DNA from: Caulobacter sp. SLTY
GTDB lineage: Bacteria; Pseudomonadota; Alphaproteobacteria; Caulobacterales; Caulobacteraceae
NCBI RefSeq assembly: GCF_009905535.1
Contig: NZ_JAAALA010000006.1
Span: 97,126 to 161,125, forward strand
Direction of reading: 5' to 3'
Length of the DNA: 64,000 nt
Positions within the stretch are counted from its first letter, which is position 1. Each line of letters starts with the position of its first letter. Shown here piece after piece: positions 46,885 to 55,220 of this stretch. The position numbers and the translations under genes were made by a program. The notes below the pieces were generated by a model. It worked only from the letters and a program-made list of their open reading frames with translations. It had not been told where the DNA came from and did not search any database.

Positions 46885-47141
46885 CGATTGGACTCCAACT
46901 TGGCGAGAGCGCTGGCGGCGCGCTGCTCGAATTCAACGCAGTACTCGTCGACTACGTTCTGCAGGATCTCGGAATAACGACGGGCGAGCTCCCGGCCGTC
47001 CTGCGCCGCATCGCGCAGATCGGTGATCAACTGGCGGACTTCCGCCATGGTTTCGTTCATTTCATCGGCCGACGGACTGTCCGCCGGTCTCGGCATGGCT
47101 GCCATAACCTTCGAGCCTCTCATGCCTTCCCGCTGTGACAT
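46881..47141 (-). CDS. Small helical protein co-translated with TetR
   Basis: An 86-residue protein without signal peptide or membrane segment; the body (about residues 25-86) is predicted as two long amphipathic helices, as in coiled-coil or phasin-like proteins. I do not recognise the family. The start is ambiguous: ATG at 47141, 47123, 47105 or 47096 are in frame. The gene overlaps the TetR gene downstream by 4 bases, which suggests a joint function or regulation. Confidence 0.55.
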   Translation of the reverse strand: MSQREGMRGSKVMAAMPRPADSPSADEMNETMAEVRQLITDLRDAAQDGRELARRYSEILQNVVDEYCVEFEQRAASALAKLESNR

Positions 47142-47442
47142 TTGGCCGAACCGATCCGCGGTAAGGGGTCGATCATGTTCAGCGAACCGCCGTCAGCGGT
47201 TGTGGGGGCGCGCCTTTATCGACTGCAAAAGGCGAGATCAAGACGTAAAAACTATATCACGCGCTACAGAACTGAGCTGATGATACCGATATCATTCAAC
47301 GATCTCTGTCGGAAATGCGACATTTGCACTCACTGAACGCGATCATTGAACACATGGCGCCGAACGGGAGAATTTCAATTCGGGCGACCACGGATCGCAG
47401 AAATCCTTGGCTCAGAAGGGATCGCGGGCGGTAAGGTGGGCC
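47142..47442. other. 301-bp non-coding stretch, partly AT-rich
   Basis: No convincing gene is seen. The part from about 47210 to 47400 has much lower GC content than its surroundings, and contains only weak short frames on the + strand (for example 47142-47336). It likely holds the promoter of the unit 46234-47141 on one side and of the HIG1/adenosyltransferase genes on the other. Confidence 0.5.
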
Positions 47443-47643
47443 GTGCGCGACATCTTCGACCTCCTCATCCCGCTTGCCCTGGCCGCGGTCCTGATCACTC
47501 TGGGCTTCGGCCTCTATGCCCTGTGGCGCGGAGGCGACACCGGTCGCTCCAAATCCAACAAGTTGATGAGGCTCCGGGTTGTGATGCAGTTCATCGCCAT
47601 CCTTGTGCTGGTGGCGGCCTTCTGGTGGCGGACGAAGAGCTAA
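47443..47643 (+). CDS. HIG1-like twin transmembrane protein
   Basis: A 66-residue protein with two membrane segments (about residues 4-25 and 45-62) joined by a basic loop (GGDTGRSKSNKLMRLRVVMQ). This matches the HIG1-type domain of alphaproteobacterial proteins and mitochondrial Rcf1/HIG1 factors of respiratory chain complexes. The start is GTG 47443 with AAGGTGGG just upstream; the TTG at 47407 gives a longer form. The TAA stop overlaps the next ATG. The role in this organism is unproven. Confidence 0.75.
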   Translation: MRDIFDLLIPLALAAVLITLGFGLYALWRGGDTGRSKSNKLMRLRVVMQFIAILVLVAAFWWRTKS

Positions 47644-48221
47644 TGGTCACGCTCAACCGAATCTACACCCGCACGGGCGATGGCGGCGGCACCCGGCTGG
47701 CCAGCGGCGAGCCGGTCAGCAAGACCCATCCCCGGGTAAGCGCCTATGGGGCGGTGGACGAGACCAACGCCTGCCTGGGGCTAGTCCGGCTGCATACCGG
47801 CGGCGATGCGGTTCTGGACGGCATTCTGATGCGCGCCCAGAACGACCTCTTCGACCTGGGCGCCGACCTTGCCACGCCCGATCGCGGCCAGAAGCTGGAA
47901 TGGGAGCCCTTGCGTATCGTCCAGAGCCAGGTGGACCGGCTGGAGCGCGAGATCGACCTGCTGAACGGCGAGCTGTCGGACCTGACCAGCTTCGTCCTGC
48001 CCGGCGGCACGCCCGCCGCCGCCGCCCTGCACCTGGCCCGCACCGTCTGCCGCCGCGCCGAGCGCGAGGCGGTGGCGCTGGCGGCCCTTGAGGATGAGGT
48101 GGTGAGCCCGGCGGCGCTGAAATTCCTGAACCGCCTGTCCGACCTGCTGTTTGTGGCCGGCCGCTGGGCCAACGAAAAGGGCGCCGGCGATGTGCTGTGG
48201 ACGCCGGGGGCCAACCGCTAG
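47643..48221 (+). CDS. Cob(I)alamin adenosyltransferase (PduO type)
   Basis: A 192-residue protein with the PduO family N-terminal IYTRTGDGGGTRLASG, the loop LFDLGADLATP and the C-terminal NRLSDLLFVAGRWAN. It transfers adenosine from ATP to cob(I)alamin to make coenzyme B12, used by methylmalonyl-CoA mutase. Its ATG overlaps the stop of the HIG1 protein (TAATG). It lies 0.5 kb before etfBA in a region involved in acyl-CoA metabolism. Confidence 0.92.
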   Translation: MVTLNRIYTRTGDGGGTRLASGEPVSKTHPRVSAYGAVDETNACLGLVRLHTGGDAVLDGILMRAQNDLFDLGADLATPDRGQKLEWEPLRIVQSQVDRLEREIDLLNGELSDLTSFVLPGGTPAAAALHLARTVCRRAEREAVALAALEDEVVSPAALKFLNRLSDLLFVAGRWANEKGAGDVLWTPGANR

Positions 48222-48222
48222 G

Positions 48223-48570
48223 CTATTTGGCGGCGGGCTTTTCGGCCGGGCTGGACGCTTCGGCGGGCTTGGGCGCCTCGACCTTGGGGGTCGAACCCTG
48301 CGCATTCGGTCCCATCCTCTCGCGCTGCTGGGCCTTGGCGGCCTGCTGCTTGGACCAGTCCTCGCGGCTGACGCCGGCCGGACGGCCGGTGATGTCAGGG
48401 ATAAAGATGGGGGTGGCGCAGGTGCGGGTGGCGCCGTCCCACCAGCGCTGGTCGCGCTCGCAGGCCTTGGCCGGCCAGACGTAGAAGATCTGGTAGCCCC
48501 AGATGGCAACCACGGCCACGGCGAAGATGCCGAGGAAGATGATCTTGAGCCGGTCGATTGTGATGTTCAT
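48223..48570 (-). CDS. Small membrane protein of unknown function
   Basis: A 115-residue protein with one membrane segment (about residues 10-28) and a 85-residue hydrophilic, Ala/Pro-rich tail. Two Cys (KACERD, RTCATP) flank a Trp-rich stretch (RWWDGA). The small tail suggests a periplasmic interacting domain. It is convergent with the adenosyltransferase and divergent from etfB. I do not recognise the family. Confidence 0.6.
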   Translation of the reverse strand: MNITIDRLKIIFLGIFAVAVVAIWGYQIFYVWPAKACERDQRWWDGATRTCATPIFIPDITGRPAGVSREDWSKQQAAKAQQRERMGPNAQGSTPKVEAPKPAEASSPAEKPAAK

Positions 48571-48732
48571 GGCGCTGCGCTCTAGCGGAAATGCGGGAGC
48601 CTATCCAGCCACGCGGAACGGGGCGATTTTCGGCCCCTGTTGCCCCTTGGGGAAACTTGCAATGCGCGCCCAAGCTAGTATCAGCCTGTCCGCGCAAGAT
48701 TTTTCGCAACGCAACACGGGCGGACAATACCC

Positions 48733-49482
48733 ATGAAGGTGCTGGTCCCGGTCAAACGGGTTATCGATTACAACGTCAAAGCCAGGGTGAAGGCCGATCA
48801 GACCGGCGTCGATCTGGCCAACGTCAAGATGAGCATGAACCCCTTCTGCGAGATCGCGGTCGAGGAAGCCGTGCGCCTCAAGGAAAAGGGCGTCGCCACC
48901 GAGGTGGTCATCGTCTCCATCGGCCCGCAGCAGGCGCAGGAAACCATCCGCACCGCCCTGGCCATGGGCGGCGACCGGGGCATCCTGATCCAGTCGGACA
49001 CCGACGTTGAGCCCCTGGCCGTGGCCAAGCTGCTCAAGGCCGTGGTCGACGAGGAGAAGCCGGACCTGGTGGTCATGGGCAAACAGGCCATCGACGGTGA
49101 CAACGCCGCGGTCGGCCAGATGCTCTCGGCCCTGCTGGGCTGGCCGCAAGCCACCTTCGCCTCCAAGGTCGAAGTGGCCGGCGGCAAGGCGACCGTGACC
49201 CGCGAGGTTGACGGCGGCCTGCAGGTGCTGGACGTACCGACCCCGGCGATCGTCACCGCCGACCTGCGCCTCAACGAGCCGCGCTACGCCTCCCTGCCCA
49301 ACATCATGAAGGCCAAGAAGAAGGAGATCGCCATGAAGGCGGTCGCCGACTACGGCGTCGATACGGCGCCGCGCCTCAAGGTGCTGAAGGTCACTGAGCC
49401 GCCGAAGCGCTCGGCCGGGATCAAGGTCGAGAACGCCGCCGAACTCGTCACCAAACTCAAGACCGAAGCGGGGGTGCTCTAA
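48733..49482 (+). CDS. etfB: Electron transfer flavoprotein subunit beta
   Basis: A 249-residue protein with the ETF beta start [16 protein letters not shown] and the AMP-binding region (about 120-140, GKQAIDGDN). With EtfA it takes electrons from acyl-CoA dehydrogenases and passes them to ETF-quinone oxidoreductase. The stop and the etfA start overlap by one base (TAATG). An acyl-CoA dehydrogenase is 3.2 kb upstream. Confidence 0.95.
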   Translation: MKVLVPVKRVIDYNVKARVKADQTGVDLANVKMSMNPFCEIAVEEAVRLKEKGVATEVVIVSIGPQQAQETIRTALAMGGDRGILIQSDTDVEPLAVAKLLKAVVDEEKPDLVVMGKQAIDGDNAAVGQMLSALLGWPQATFASKVEVAGGKATVTREVDGGLQVLDVPTPAIVTADLRLNEPRYASLPNIMKAKKKEIAMKAVADYGVDTAPRLKVLKVTEPPKRSAGIKVENAAELVTKLKTEAGVL

Positions 49483-50414
49483 TGGCCGTCCTGGTCGTCG
49501 CGGATAACGACAACGCGCACCTGCGCGACTCCACCCACAAGACCGTCACCGCCGCCCTGGCGTTCGGCGGGGACGTGGACCTCCTGGTCATGGGCGCCGG
49601 CGCCCAGGCCGTCGCCGACGCGGCCGCCAAGATCGAAGGCGTGCGCAAGGTCCTGCTGGCCGACAGCGCCGATCTGGGCCACGGCGTCGCCGAAGCTCAG
49701 GCGGCCACGGTCGAAGGCTTGATGGGCGGCTACGACGCCGTCCTGATCCCGGCCACCTCGGGCGGCAAGAACTACGCCCCCCGCATCGCCGCCAAGCTGG
49801 ACGTCGCCCCGATCACCGACGTGATCGAGGTGGTCAGCGCCGACACCTTCGTGCGGCCGATCTACGCCGGCAACGCGCTGGAGACCGTGCAGTCCTCGGA
49901 CGCCAAGAAGGTCCTCACCGTCCGTCCGACCGCCTTCAAGGCGGCGGGTGAAGGCGGCTCGGCCTCGGTGGAATCGGCCTCGGCCGGCGCCAACGGCTCG
50001 GGCACGACCTTCGTCAGCGAAGAGATGGTCAAGTCCGACCGTCCGGAACTGGCGGCGGCCAAGATCGTCGTCTCCGGCGGCCGCGCCATGGGCTCGGCCG
50101 AGGAGTTCAGCAAGGTGATCGAGCCCCTGGCCGACAAGCTGGGCGCCGCCGTCGGCGCTAGCCGCGCGGCGGTCGATGCGGGCTATGCCCCCAACGACTA
50201 CCAGGTCGGCCAGACCGGCAAGGTCGTCGCCCCGGCCCTCTACATCGCGGTCGGCATCTCGGGCGCCATCCAGCATCTGGCCGGGATGAAGGACAGCAAG
50301 GTCATCGTGGCCATCAACAAGGACGCCGACGCGCCGATCTTCCAGGTCGCCGACTACGGCATCGTGGGCGACTACAAGACGGTCGTCCCGGAACTGATGG
50401 CGGCGCTGGGCTGA
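49482..50414 (+). CDS. etfA: Electron transfer flavoprotein subunit alpha
   Basis: A 310-residue protein with the C-terminal FAD-binding segment [19 protein letters not shown] and QVGQTGK. Partner of EtfB in the dimer that holds FAD. The two genes are coupled by a TAATG overlap. A strong terminator follows 22 bases after the stop. Confidence 0.95.
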   Translation: MAVLVVADNDNAHLRDSTHKTVTAALAFGGDVDLLVMGAGAQAVADAAAKIEGVRKVLLADSADLGHGVAEAQAATVEGLMGGYDAVLIPATSGGKNYAPRIAAKLDVAPITDVIEVVSADTFVRPIYAGNALETVQSSDAKKVLTVRPTAFKAAGEGGSASVESASAGANGSGTTFVSEEMVKSDRPELAAAKIVVSGGRAMGSAEEFSKVIEPLADKLGAAVGASRAAVDAGYAPNDYQVGQTGKVVAPALYIAVGISGAIQHLAGMKDSKVIVAINKDADAPIFQVADYGIVGDYKTVVPELMAALG

Positions 50415-50436
50415 TCGCCCTTCACCGCTGAAGATT

Positions 50437-50470
50437 GGGGGCCGGACGGAAACGTCCGGCCCTTTTTCTT
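50437..50470 (+). terminator. Intrinsic terminator after etfA
   Basis: GGGCCGGACG (50439-50448) and CGTCCGGCCC (50453-50462) form a 10-bp perfect stem with a GAAA tetraloop, followed by TTTTTCTTTT. It ends the etfBA transcript. Confidence 0.9.
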
Positions 50471-50490
50471 TTCGGCCGGCGCGCCGCCTT

Positions 50491-50668
50491 CGCTCTCCGC
50501 CCCCGAGAGGGGGCGGAGGACGGTTTGGAGCGATAGCGACGGACCAGGAGGCGGGGCAGCGCCGGCGGTCGGGAATTGGCATTCCACCGCCGGTGGGGAC
50601 CCCCTCGGTCTGGCTCGCTTGCAGCGCTCGCCAGAGGATGGTTCCCCCATCTGCGATGGGGGAGAGCG
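50491..50668. repeat. Dispersed palindromic repeat, family C, copy 2
   Basis: A 178-bp element, the inverted copy of 19809-19983. Shared, as reverse complements, are CGGAGGACGGTTTGGAGCG, GAGGCGGGGCAGCGCCGGCG and GCTCGCTTGCAGCGCTCGCC. Bounded by CGCTCTCCGCCCCCGAG and GGGGGAGAGCG. It occupies the gap between the etfA terminator and ribF. Confidence 0.88.
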
Positions 50669-50672
50669 AAGG

Positions 50673-51605
50673 CTAGCTGGCCAAGATTTGGCGCGCCGCC
50701 GCCTCGTCGCGGTGAATCTGTTCGACCATCAGCTCGATCGACCCGAACTTCTCCTCCGGCCGGAGGAAGGCGACCAATTCGGTTTCAATGACCTGGCCGT
50801 AGAGGTCCTCGTCGAAATCGAAGATCCAGACTTCCAGCCGGGTCTCGACCTCGCCGGTGGTGGGGTTGTTGCCGATGTTGGCGACGCCGGGGAGGAGGCG
50901 GCCGCCGGGCAGGCGGGTTCTCGTCGCGTAGACGCCCAGGCGGGGGGTGACGTAGTCGGCCATGAAGACGTTGGCGGTCGGGAAGCCCAGCTGGCGGCCC
51001 AGCTGCTGGCCCCGGCGGACCACGCCCTCGATGGCGAAGGGGCGGCCGAGGATTGCGGCGGCGAGTTCGGGACGGCCGTCGCGCAGGGCCTCGCGCACGC
51101 CGGTGGAGCTGAACTTGCCCTCCCCCTCTCCCACCGCCTCGGCGACCGAGACGCCGAAGCCGAAGGCCTCGCCGTAGGCCTTCATCAGGGCTGGGCTACC
51201 GGTGCGGCCCTTGCCGAAGCTGATGTCGAAGCCCACGGCCACATGGGCGACGCCTAGGCCCTCATGAAGCACGAACTGGGCGAACTCGCGGTCCGAGAAG
51301 CTGGCCATCTCGAAGTCGAAGTTGAGGACGTAGAAGCGCTCGACGCCGAGGGTTTCCAGGGCGCGGGCCTGCTGGTCCAGGGTCATCAGGCGGAAACTGG
51401 GCTCGTCCGGGTGGAACAGGCGGCGGGGGTGCGGGTCGAAGGTGATGACCCCCAGCGGCGCGCCGCTCTGGCGGGCCGCCGCAGCGGCCTGGGCGATCAC
51501 CGCCTGGTGGCCCAGGTGCACCCCGTCGAAGTTGCCGAGCGCCACCGCCGCGCCGCGGTCGGCGGGGTCCAGCGACTTCCAGCCATGGACGATCTTCAGG
51601 CTCAT
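50673..51605 (-). CDS. ribF: Bifunctional riboflavin kinase/FAD synthetase
   Basis: A 310-residue protein with an N-terminal FAD synthetase nucleotidyl-transferase domain (ALGNFDGVHLGHQ, about residues 22-34) and a C-terminal riboflavin kinase domain with RGQQLGRQLGFPTANV. It turns riboflavin to FMN and FAD. The start at 51605 overlaps the MaoC stop (ATGA), so they share a transcript. The length is normal. Confidence 0.95.
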   Translation of the reverse strand: MSLKIVHGWKSLDPADRGAAVALGNFDGVHLGHQAVIAQAAAAARQSGAPLGVITFDPHPRRLFHPDEPSFRLMTLDQQARALETLGVERFYVLNFDFEMASFSDREFAQFVLHEGLGVAHVAVGFDISFGKGRTGSPALMKAYGEAFGFGVSVAEAVGEGEGKFSSTGVREALRDGRPELAAAILGRPFAIEGVVRRGQQLGRQLGFPTANVFMADYVTPRLGVYATRTRLPGGRLLPGVANIGNNPTTGEVETRLEVWIFDFDEDLYGQVIETELVAFLRPEEKFGSIELMVEQIHRDEAAARQILAS

Positions 51606-52021
51606 CCGCGCCGGGGAACCAGGATCAGGGCCTCGCCGGTCAGCACCGCCTTGCCGTTCACCGAGCAGACGGTGTCGATGGTGGCGCGGGCCTTCTCCAG
51701 GTCGATCTCCTTGATGGTGCAGACGGTGTGGACCTCGTCCCCGACCCGGACCGGGCGGCGGAAGCTCAAGGTCTGGCTCATATAGACCGAGCCCGGGCCG
51801 GGCAGCTGGGTGCCGATCACGGCGGAGATGTAGCCGGCCGACAGCATGCCGTGGGCGATGCGGCCCTTGAACTGGGTGGTGGCCGCATAGGCCTCGTCCA
51901 AATGCAGCGGGTTGTCGTCCCCGCTGACCTCGGCGAACAGCTGGATGGTCCGCTCGTCGGCGGTGCGGGTCATTTCGGCCGATTGGCCGATGGTCAGATC
52001 TTCGAGGAACAGGCCCTGCAT
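51602..52021 (-). CDS. MaoC family dehydratase
   Basis: A 139-residue hot-dog protein with the hydratase motif DNPLHLDEAYAATTQFKGRIAHGM (Asp/His catalytic pair in DNPLH). Members hydrate enoyl-CoA substrates. The start at 52021 (MQGLFL) is preceded by AAGGAG at a good distance; the frame start at 52039 would overlap the HAD gene. It lies between a HAD phosphatase (upstream) and ribF (downstream) in one operon. Confidence 0.92.
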   Translation of the reverse strand: MQGLFLEDLTIGQSAEMTRTADERTIQLFAEVSGDDNPLHLDEAYAATTQFKGRIAHGMLSAGYISAVIGTQLPGPGSVYMSQTLSFRRPVRVGDEVHTVCTIKEIDLEKARATIDTVCSVNGKAVLTGEALILVPRRG

Positions 52022-52032
52022 CGTTGTCTCCT

Positions 52033-52893
52033 TCACCACACCAGATCGGCCATGGCGTGGGCGGCCGTCACGCCCTCTTCGTCCAGCAGGACGGCGACCT
52101 TGGCCGCGTCGAGCTTTCCGTCGGCGCCCAGCGCCTTCACGCCATGGATGCCCTTGGCGATGAACAGGCAGTCCAGACCATGGTCGTTGGCGCCCTTCAC
52201 GTCGGTGATCACCCCGTCGCCGATGCAGAGCACGCGAGAGCGGTCCAGCGGCTTGCCGAGCAGGGCCTCGCCCTCCGCCAGGCTGAGCTCATAGATCGGG
52301 GTGAAGGGCTTGCCGGCCATGAGGACTTCGCCGCCCAGGGTCTCATAGAGATCGGCCAGGGCGCCGCCGCAGTAGATCAGCTTGTCGCCGCGCTGGACCA
52401 CCCGGTCGGGGTTGGCGCAGATCAGCGGGATGCCGCGCGCCGCGGCGGCGGTGAGAGACGCGCGGTAGTCCTCCGGCGTCTCGACCTCGTCGTTGGTGGG
52501 GCCGGTGACGGCCACGAAGGTCGCCTCTTCCACCGGGCCGAAGACCACGCCCAGGCCGTCATAGAGGGGCCAGTCGCGGTCGGGGCCGATCTTCAGAGCC
52601 GGGCCCGGCGCGCGGGGAGCCAGGAGGGCGCGAGTGGCGTCGCCGCTGGTGACGAAGGCGCTCCAGGCCTCGCGGGGGACGCCCAGGCTGTCGAGCTGGG
52701 CGACCACGTCCTTGGAAGGGCGCGGGCTGTTGGAGATCAGCACCACGGGGCCAACCTCCGCCCGCCAGCGGACCAGGGCCGCGCAGGCGTCCGGCCAGCT
52801 TTCGCGGCCGTTGTGGATCACGCCCCAGACATCACAGAGCAGGACATCGTAGCGGTCGCGCAGGGCGGAAAGGCCGGTGGGCAGGTCGGTCAT
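52033..52893 (-). CDS. TIGR01459 family HAD-type hydrolase
   Basis: A 286-residue protein of the HAD superfamily, subfamily IIA (NagD-like). The DVWGVIHNG motif (about residues 20-28) is the nucleophile region, in which the usual second Asp is replaced by Trp, as in the TIGR01459 group. SNSPRPS is motif II and CIGDGVITDVKGA the C-terminal acidic motif. It is a phosphatase of unknown substrate. It starts a three-gene unit with maoC and ribF. Confidence 0.85.
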   Translation of the reverse strand: MTDLPTGLSALRDRYDVLLCDVWGVIHNGRESWPDACAALVRWRAEVGPVVLISNSPRPSKDVVAQLDSLGVPREAWSAFVTSGDATRALLAPRAPGPALKIGPDRDWPLYDGLGVVFGPVEEATFVAVTGPTNDEVETPEDYRASLTAAAARGIPLICANPDRVVQRGDKLIYCGGALADLYETLGGEVLMAGKPFTPIYELSLAEGEALLGKPLDRSRVLCIGDGVITDVKGANDHGLDCLFIAKGIHGVKALGADGKLDAAKVAVLLDEEGVTAAHAMADLVW

Positions 52894-52928
52894 GGGGCTG
52901 GGCTAACGACTGGGGCCGGGGGCGTCAA

Positions 52929-54830
52929 TCAGCGACCGGCGAGGCGGGCGTTGAGCCGCGTCCGGTCGGCGGGAGACAGCAGCATTCCGGCGGCCAGCCG
53001 CCATGTCCGACGAGCCTCGTCCGCCTTGCCCGCCTTGGCCAGGGCTTCGCCCCAGGCCAGGTGCAGGGCGCCCCAGCGGGGAGCCAGCCGGGCGGCGCGG
53101 GCGTAGGCCTGGCGGGCCTGGCCGCCGCGCCCCAGCGCCATCAGGGCGTCGCCCTCCAGCTTCAGCGGGTCCGCCCAGCGGGGGCCGCGCTCAGCGGCCT
53201 GGCGGAACAGCTTGAGCGCCTCGGCGGCCTCGCCACGGGCCAGGCGCGCCTCACCCCAAGCGACATAACCGGCCGGAATCGACGGGGCCCGCGCGATCAA
53301 CCGCGCGAACAGGCGGTCGGACCCCGCCCGATCGCCGGCCAGCGCCGCGACGGTAGCGCGGGTCCGCAGGCACTCGTCGCAGTCCTCCGGCATGCCGGCC
53401 AGCATCGCCCGCGCCTCGTCCAGACGACCGGTGCGCGCCAGGGCCTCGGCGATCGGGGAGCCGACGAAACTTTTGGTCGATTCCGCGCCGGCCACGGCCT
53501 CGATCCCCGACCAGGCGGCCCTGAAATGGGGGACGGCGGCGGCCCAGTCCCCGGCGGCGGTCAGCCTCGCGGCGAGCGCATAGTGGTGGCGGCCGTCATT
53601 GAGCCGGTGCAGCGGATCGCTGTCGTTCCACAGGGGCTGCATGGCCAGCAGGGCCATCACCTTCTCGGGCTCATGAGCCGGCGCCCAGGCCATGGCCTTG
53701 TCGATAACGGCCGATTGGCCGCCGAGGCCGAAGCCCTCGTTGGGTCGCTCCATCTCGGCCAGGCCGCGATAGTCGCCGGTCAGCGCCTTTTCCTGGCTGT
53801 CCAGCAGGAAGACCATGGTGGCCAGGCCGTCCGGCGAGATCTCCTTGCTGCGGCCGCTGCGGAACAGCTGCTTGGCGCGGCGCAGGGAGGTCAGGGCGGC
53901 CTCCTCGTGGCCCAGCCGGGCCTGCGCCTGGTGCAGGGTGTAGAGGAAGGCGGCCGTATCCGGGGCGATGGCGTTCGCCTGGCGCATCTTGGCCAGGGCA
54001 TCGCGCGGGCGACCGGCGTCCATATCGATATAGGCCCAGCCGCGCAGGGCCCAGGCGGCCTCGATATCCTTGCGGCCCTGGAAGGCGGCCAGCACCTTGA
54101 CCGCCTCCTCGGTGCGGCCGGTGGTCTTCAGATAGACCGAGTAGCGGTAGGGCTGGGTCTGGCCGTAGACGCTCTCGGCGGCCTTGAGCACCAGGCTGTC
54201 GAACTCCGCCTCGGTTCCGACGAAGGTCTCGCCGGCGGCGCCGCCGGTGCGGGCGGTGACCGACAGCCGGCCGTCGGGCAGGCGGTAGACGACGCCGGAG
54301 ATGCGGGTCTCGCGGCCGAACTGCTCGCGGAGCATCCGCTGCAGGTCGCCGATGGAGACGCCGGTCTGGGGGATCTGGACCTCGACCTTGTCGCCCCAGT
54401 CGATGGCGTAGCTGCCGGCCGCGCGGACGGAGTTGGTGCCGGCCTGCATGCGGACCAGCTCGTCGAGCAGCTTCCCGGCGATCACCTCGCCGGTCACGCC
54501 CCGGGTCGCCAGGTCCGGCGGGGCCGAAAAGGCCTGGACCACCAGCCCCTGGTAGCGGGAGGCGTCCCAGACCGCCCAGCCGACCACAAAGGCCGCCGCC
54601 AGCCCGGCCAGGCCGGTCAGCACCTTCAGGGCGAACCCGGCGCGCTGGCCGGCGATCTGCCAGTCGATCAGCTTCTCGTGCTTGCGCAGCACCCGTTGCG
54701 CGGGGCCGTCGGCCGGGGCGCCGCGCGCCTCGGCGTCGAGCGCCAGCTCGATCGGATCGACCGTGGTCAGCGCCGGTCTGGCCGCCGCCTCTACCCCTGA
54801 TTCCGCCTGTGGTTTCCGGGCTCTGGCCAC
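52929..54830 (-). CDS. TPR repeat protein with a membrane anchor
   Basis: A 633-residue protein with an N-terminal cytoplasmic part, one membrane segment (about residues 70-92, LTGLAGLAAAFVVGWAVWDASRY) and a large domain rich in TPR units (about 230-620; the final repeats are AARLAPRWGALHLAWGEALAKAGKADEARRTW). The start is GTG 54830 with GGGGGAG 6 bases upstream; the ATG-like frame start at 54884 is not supported by a site. TPR proteins of this kind usually scaffold complexes. Function unknown. Confidence 0.75.
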   Translation of the reverse strand: MARARKPQAESGVEAAARPALTTVDPIELALDAEARGAPADGPAQRVLRKHEKLIDWQIAGQRAGFALKVLTGLAGLAAAFVVGWAVWDASRYQGLVVQAFSAPPDLATRGVTGEVIAGKLLDELVRMQAGTNSVRAAGSYAIDWGDKVEVQIPQTGVSIGDLQRMLREQFGRETRISGVVYRLPDGRLSVTARTGGAAGETFVGTEAEFDSLVLKAAESVYGQTQPYRYSVYLKTTGRTEEAVKVLAAFQGRKDIEAAWALRGWAYIDMDAGRPRDALAKMRQANAIAPDTAAFLYTLHQAQARLGHEEAALTSLRRAKQLFRSGRSKEISPDGLATMVFLLDSQEKALTGDYRGLAEMERPNEGFGLGGQSAVIDKAMAWAPAHEPEKVMALLAMQPLWNDSDPLHRLNDGRHHYALAARLTAAGDWAAAVPHFRAAWSGIEAVAGAESTKSFVGSPIAEALARTGRLDEARAMLAGMPEDCDECLRTRATVAALAGDRAGSDRLFARLIARAPSIPAGYVAWGEARLARGEAAEALKLFRQAAERGPRWADPLKLEGDALMALGRGGQARQAYARAARLAPRWGALHLAWGEALAKAGKADEARRTWRLAAGMLLSPADRTRLNARLAGR

Positions 54831-54980
54831 GGCTGACTCCCCCAATACTCGGCCCGACCCTAGCCGACCGGCGCCAAGCCGCAAGCCAGCGGCGGACTTT
54901 TACCCGGGTGAAACCATCGGATGATTGCAACCGTCGCCCGCCGGGCGTCTTACTGCCAGGAGAGCCTGAGGAGAGCCCCC

Positions 54981-55220
54981 ATGACCAAGGTCACCTATCA
55001 CATCGTCGAGCATGACGGCGGCTGGGCCTACCAGGTGGATGGCACCTATTCGGAGACTTTTCGGAGCCACGACGAGGCGGCGGCCGCCGCGCGGCGGGCG
55101 GCGGCAGAGCAGCAGGTCGGCGGTGAGACCGCAGCGATCACCTGGGAGGACGAGAAGGGCGAGTGGCGCGAGGAGCTGGCGCTGGGCGGCGACCGGCCGG
55201 ACACCGCCGTCGAGGGCTGA
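54981..55220 (+). CDS. DUF2188 domain protein
   Basis: A 79-residue protein resembling DUF2188: TYHIVEHDGGWAYQVDGT (about residues 5-22) and an Ala/Arg-rich helix AAAAARRAAAEQ. Function is unknown; members are small cytoplasmic proteins often induced under stress. The start 54981 is preceded by GAGGAG 6 bases upstream; the frame extends upstream without a site. It is convergent with the CitMHS gene, ending one base before it. Confidence 0.8.
   Translation: MTKVTYHIVEHDGGWAYQVDGTYSETFRSHDEAAAAARRAAAEQQVGGETAAITWEDEKGEWREELALGGDRPDTAVEG

Noticed and set aside
47142..47336. 64-codon open frame with two Cys pairs near its end (RKCDICTH)
   Set aside because: No ribosome binding site, no homology recognised, and composition like the surrounding non-coding DNA.
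53061..54800. 579-codon open frame on the + strand opposite the TPR protein
   Set aside because: Antisense shadow of the TPR gene; no recognisable domain and no site.
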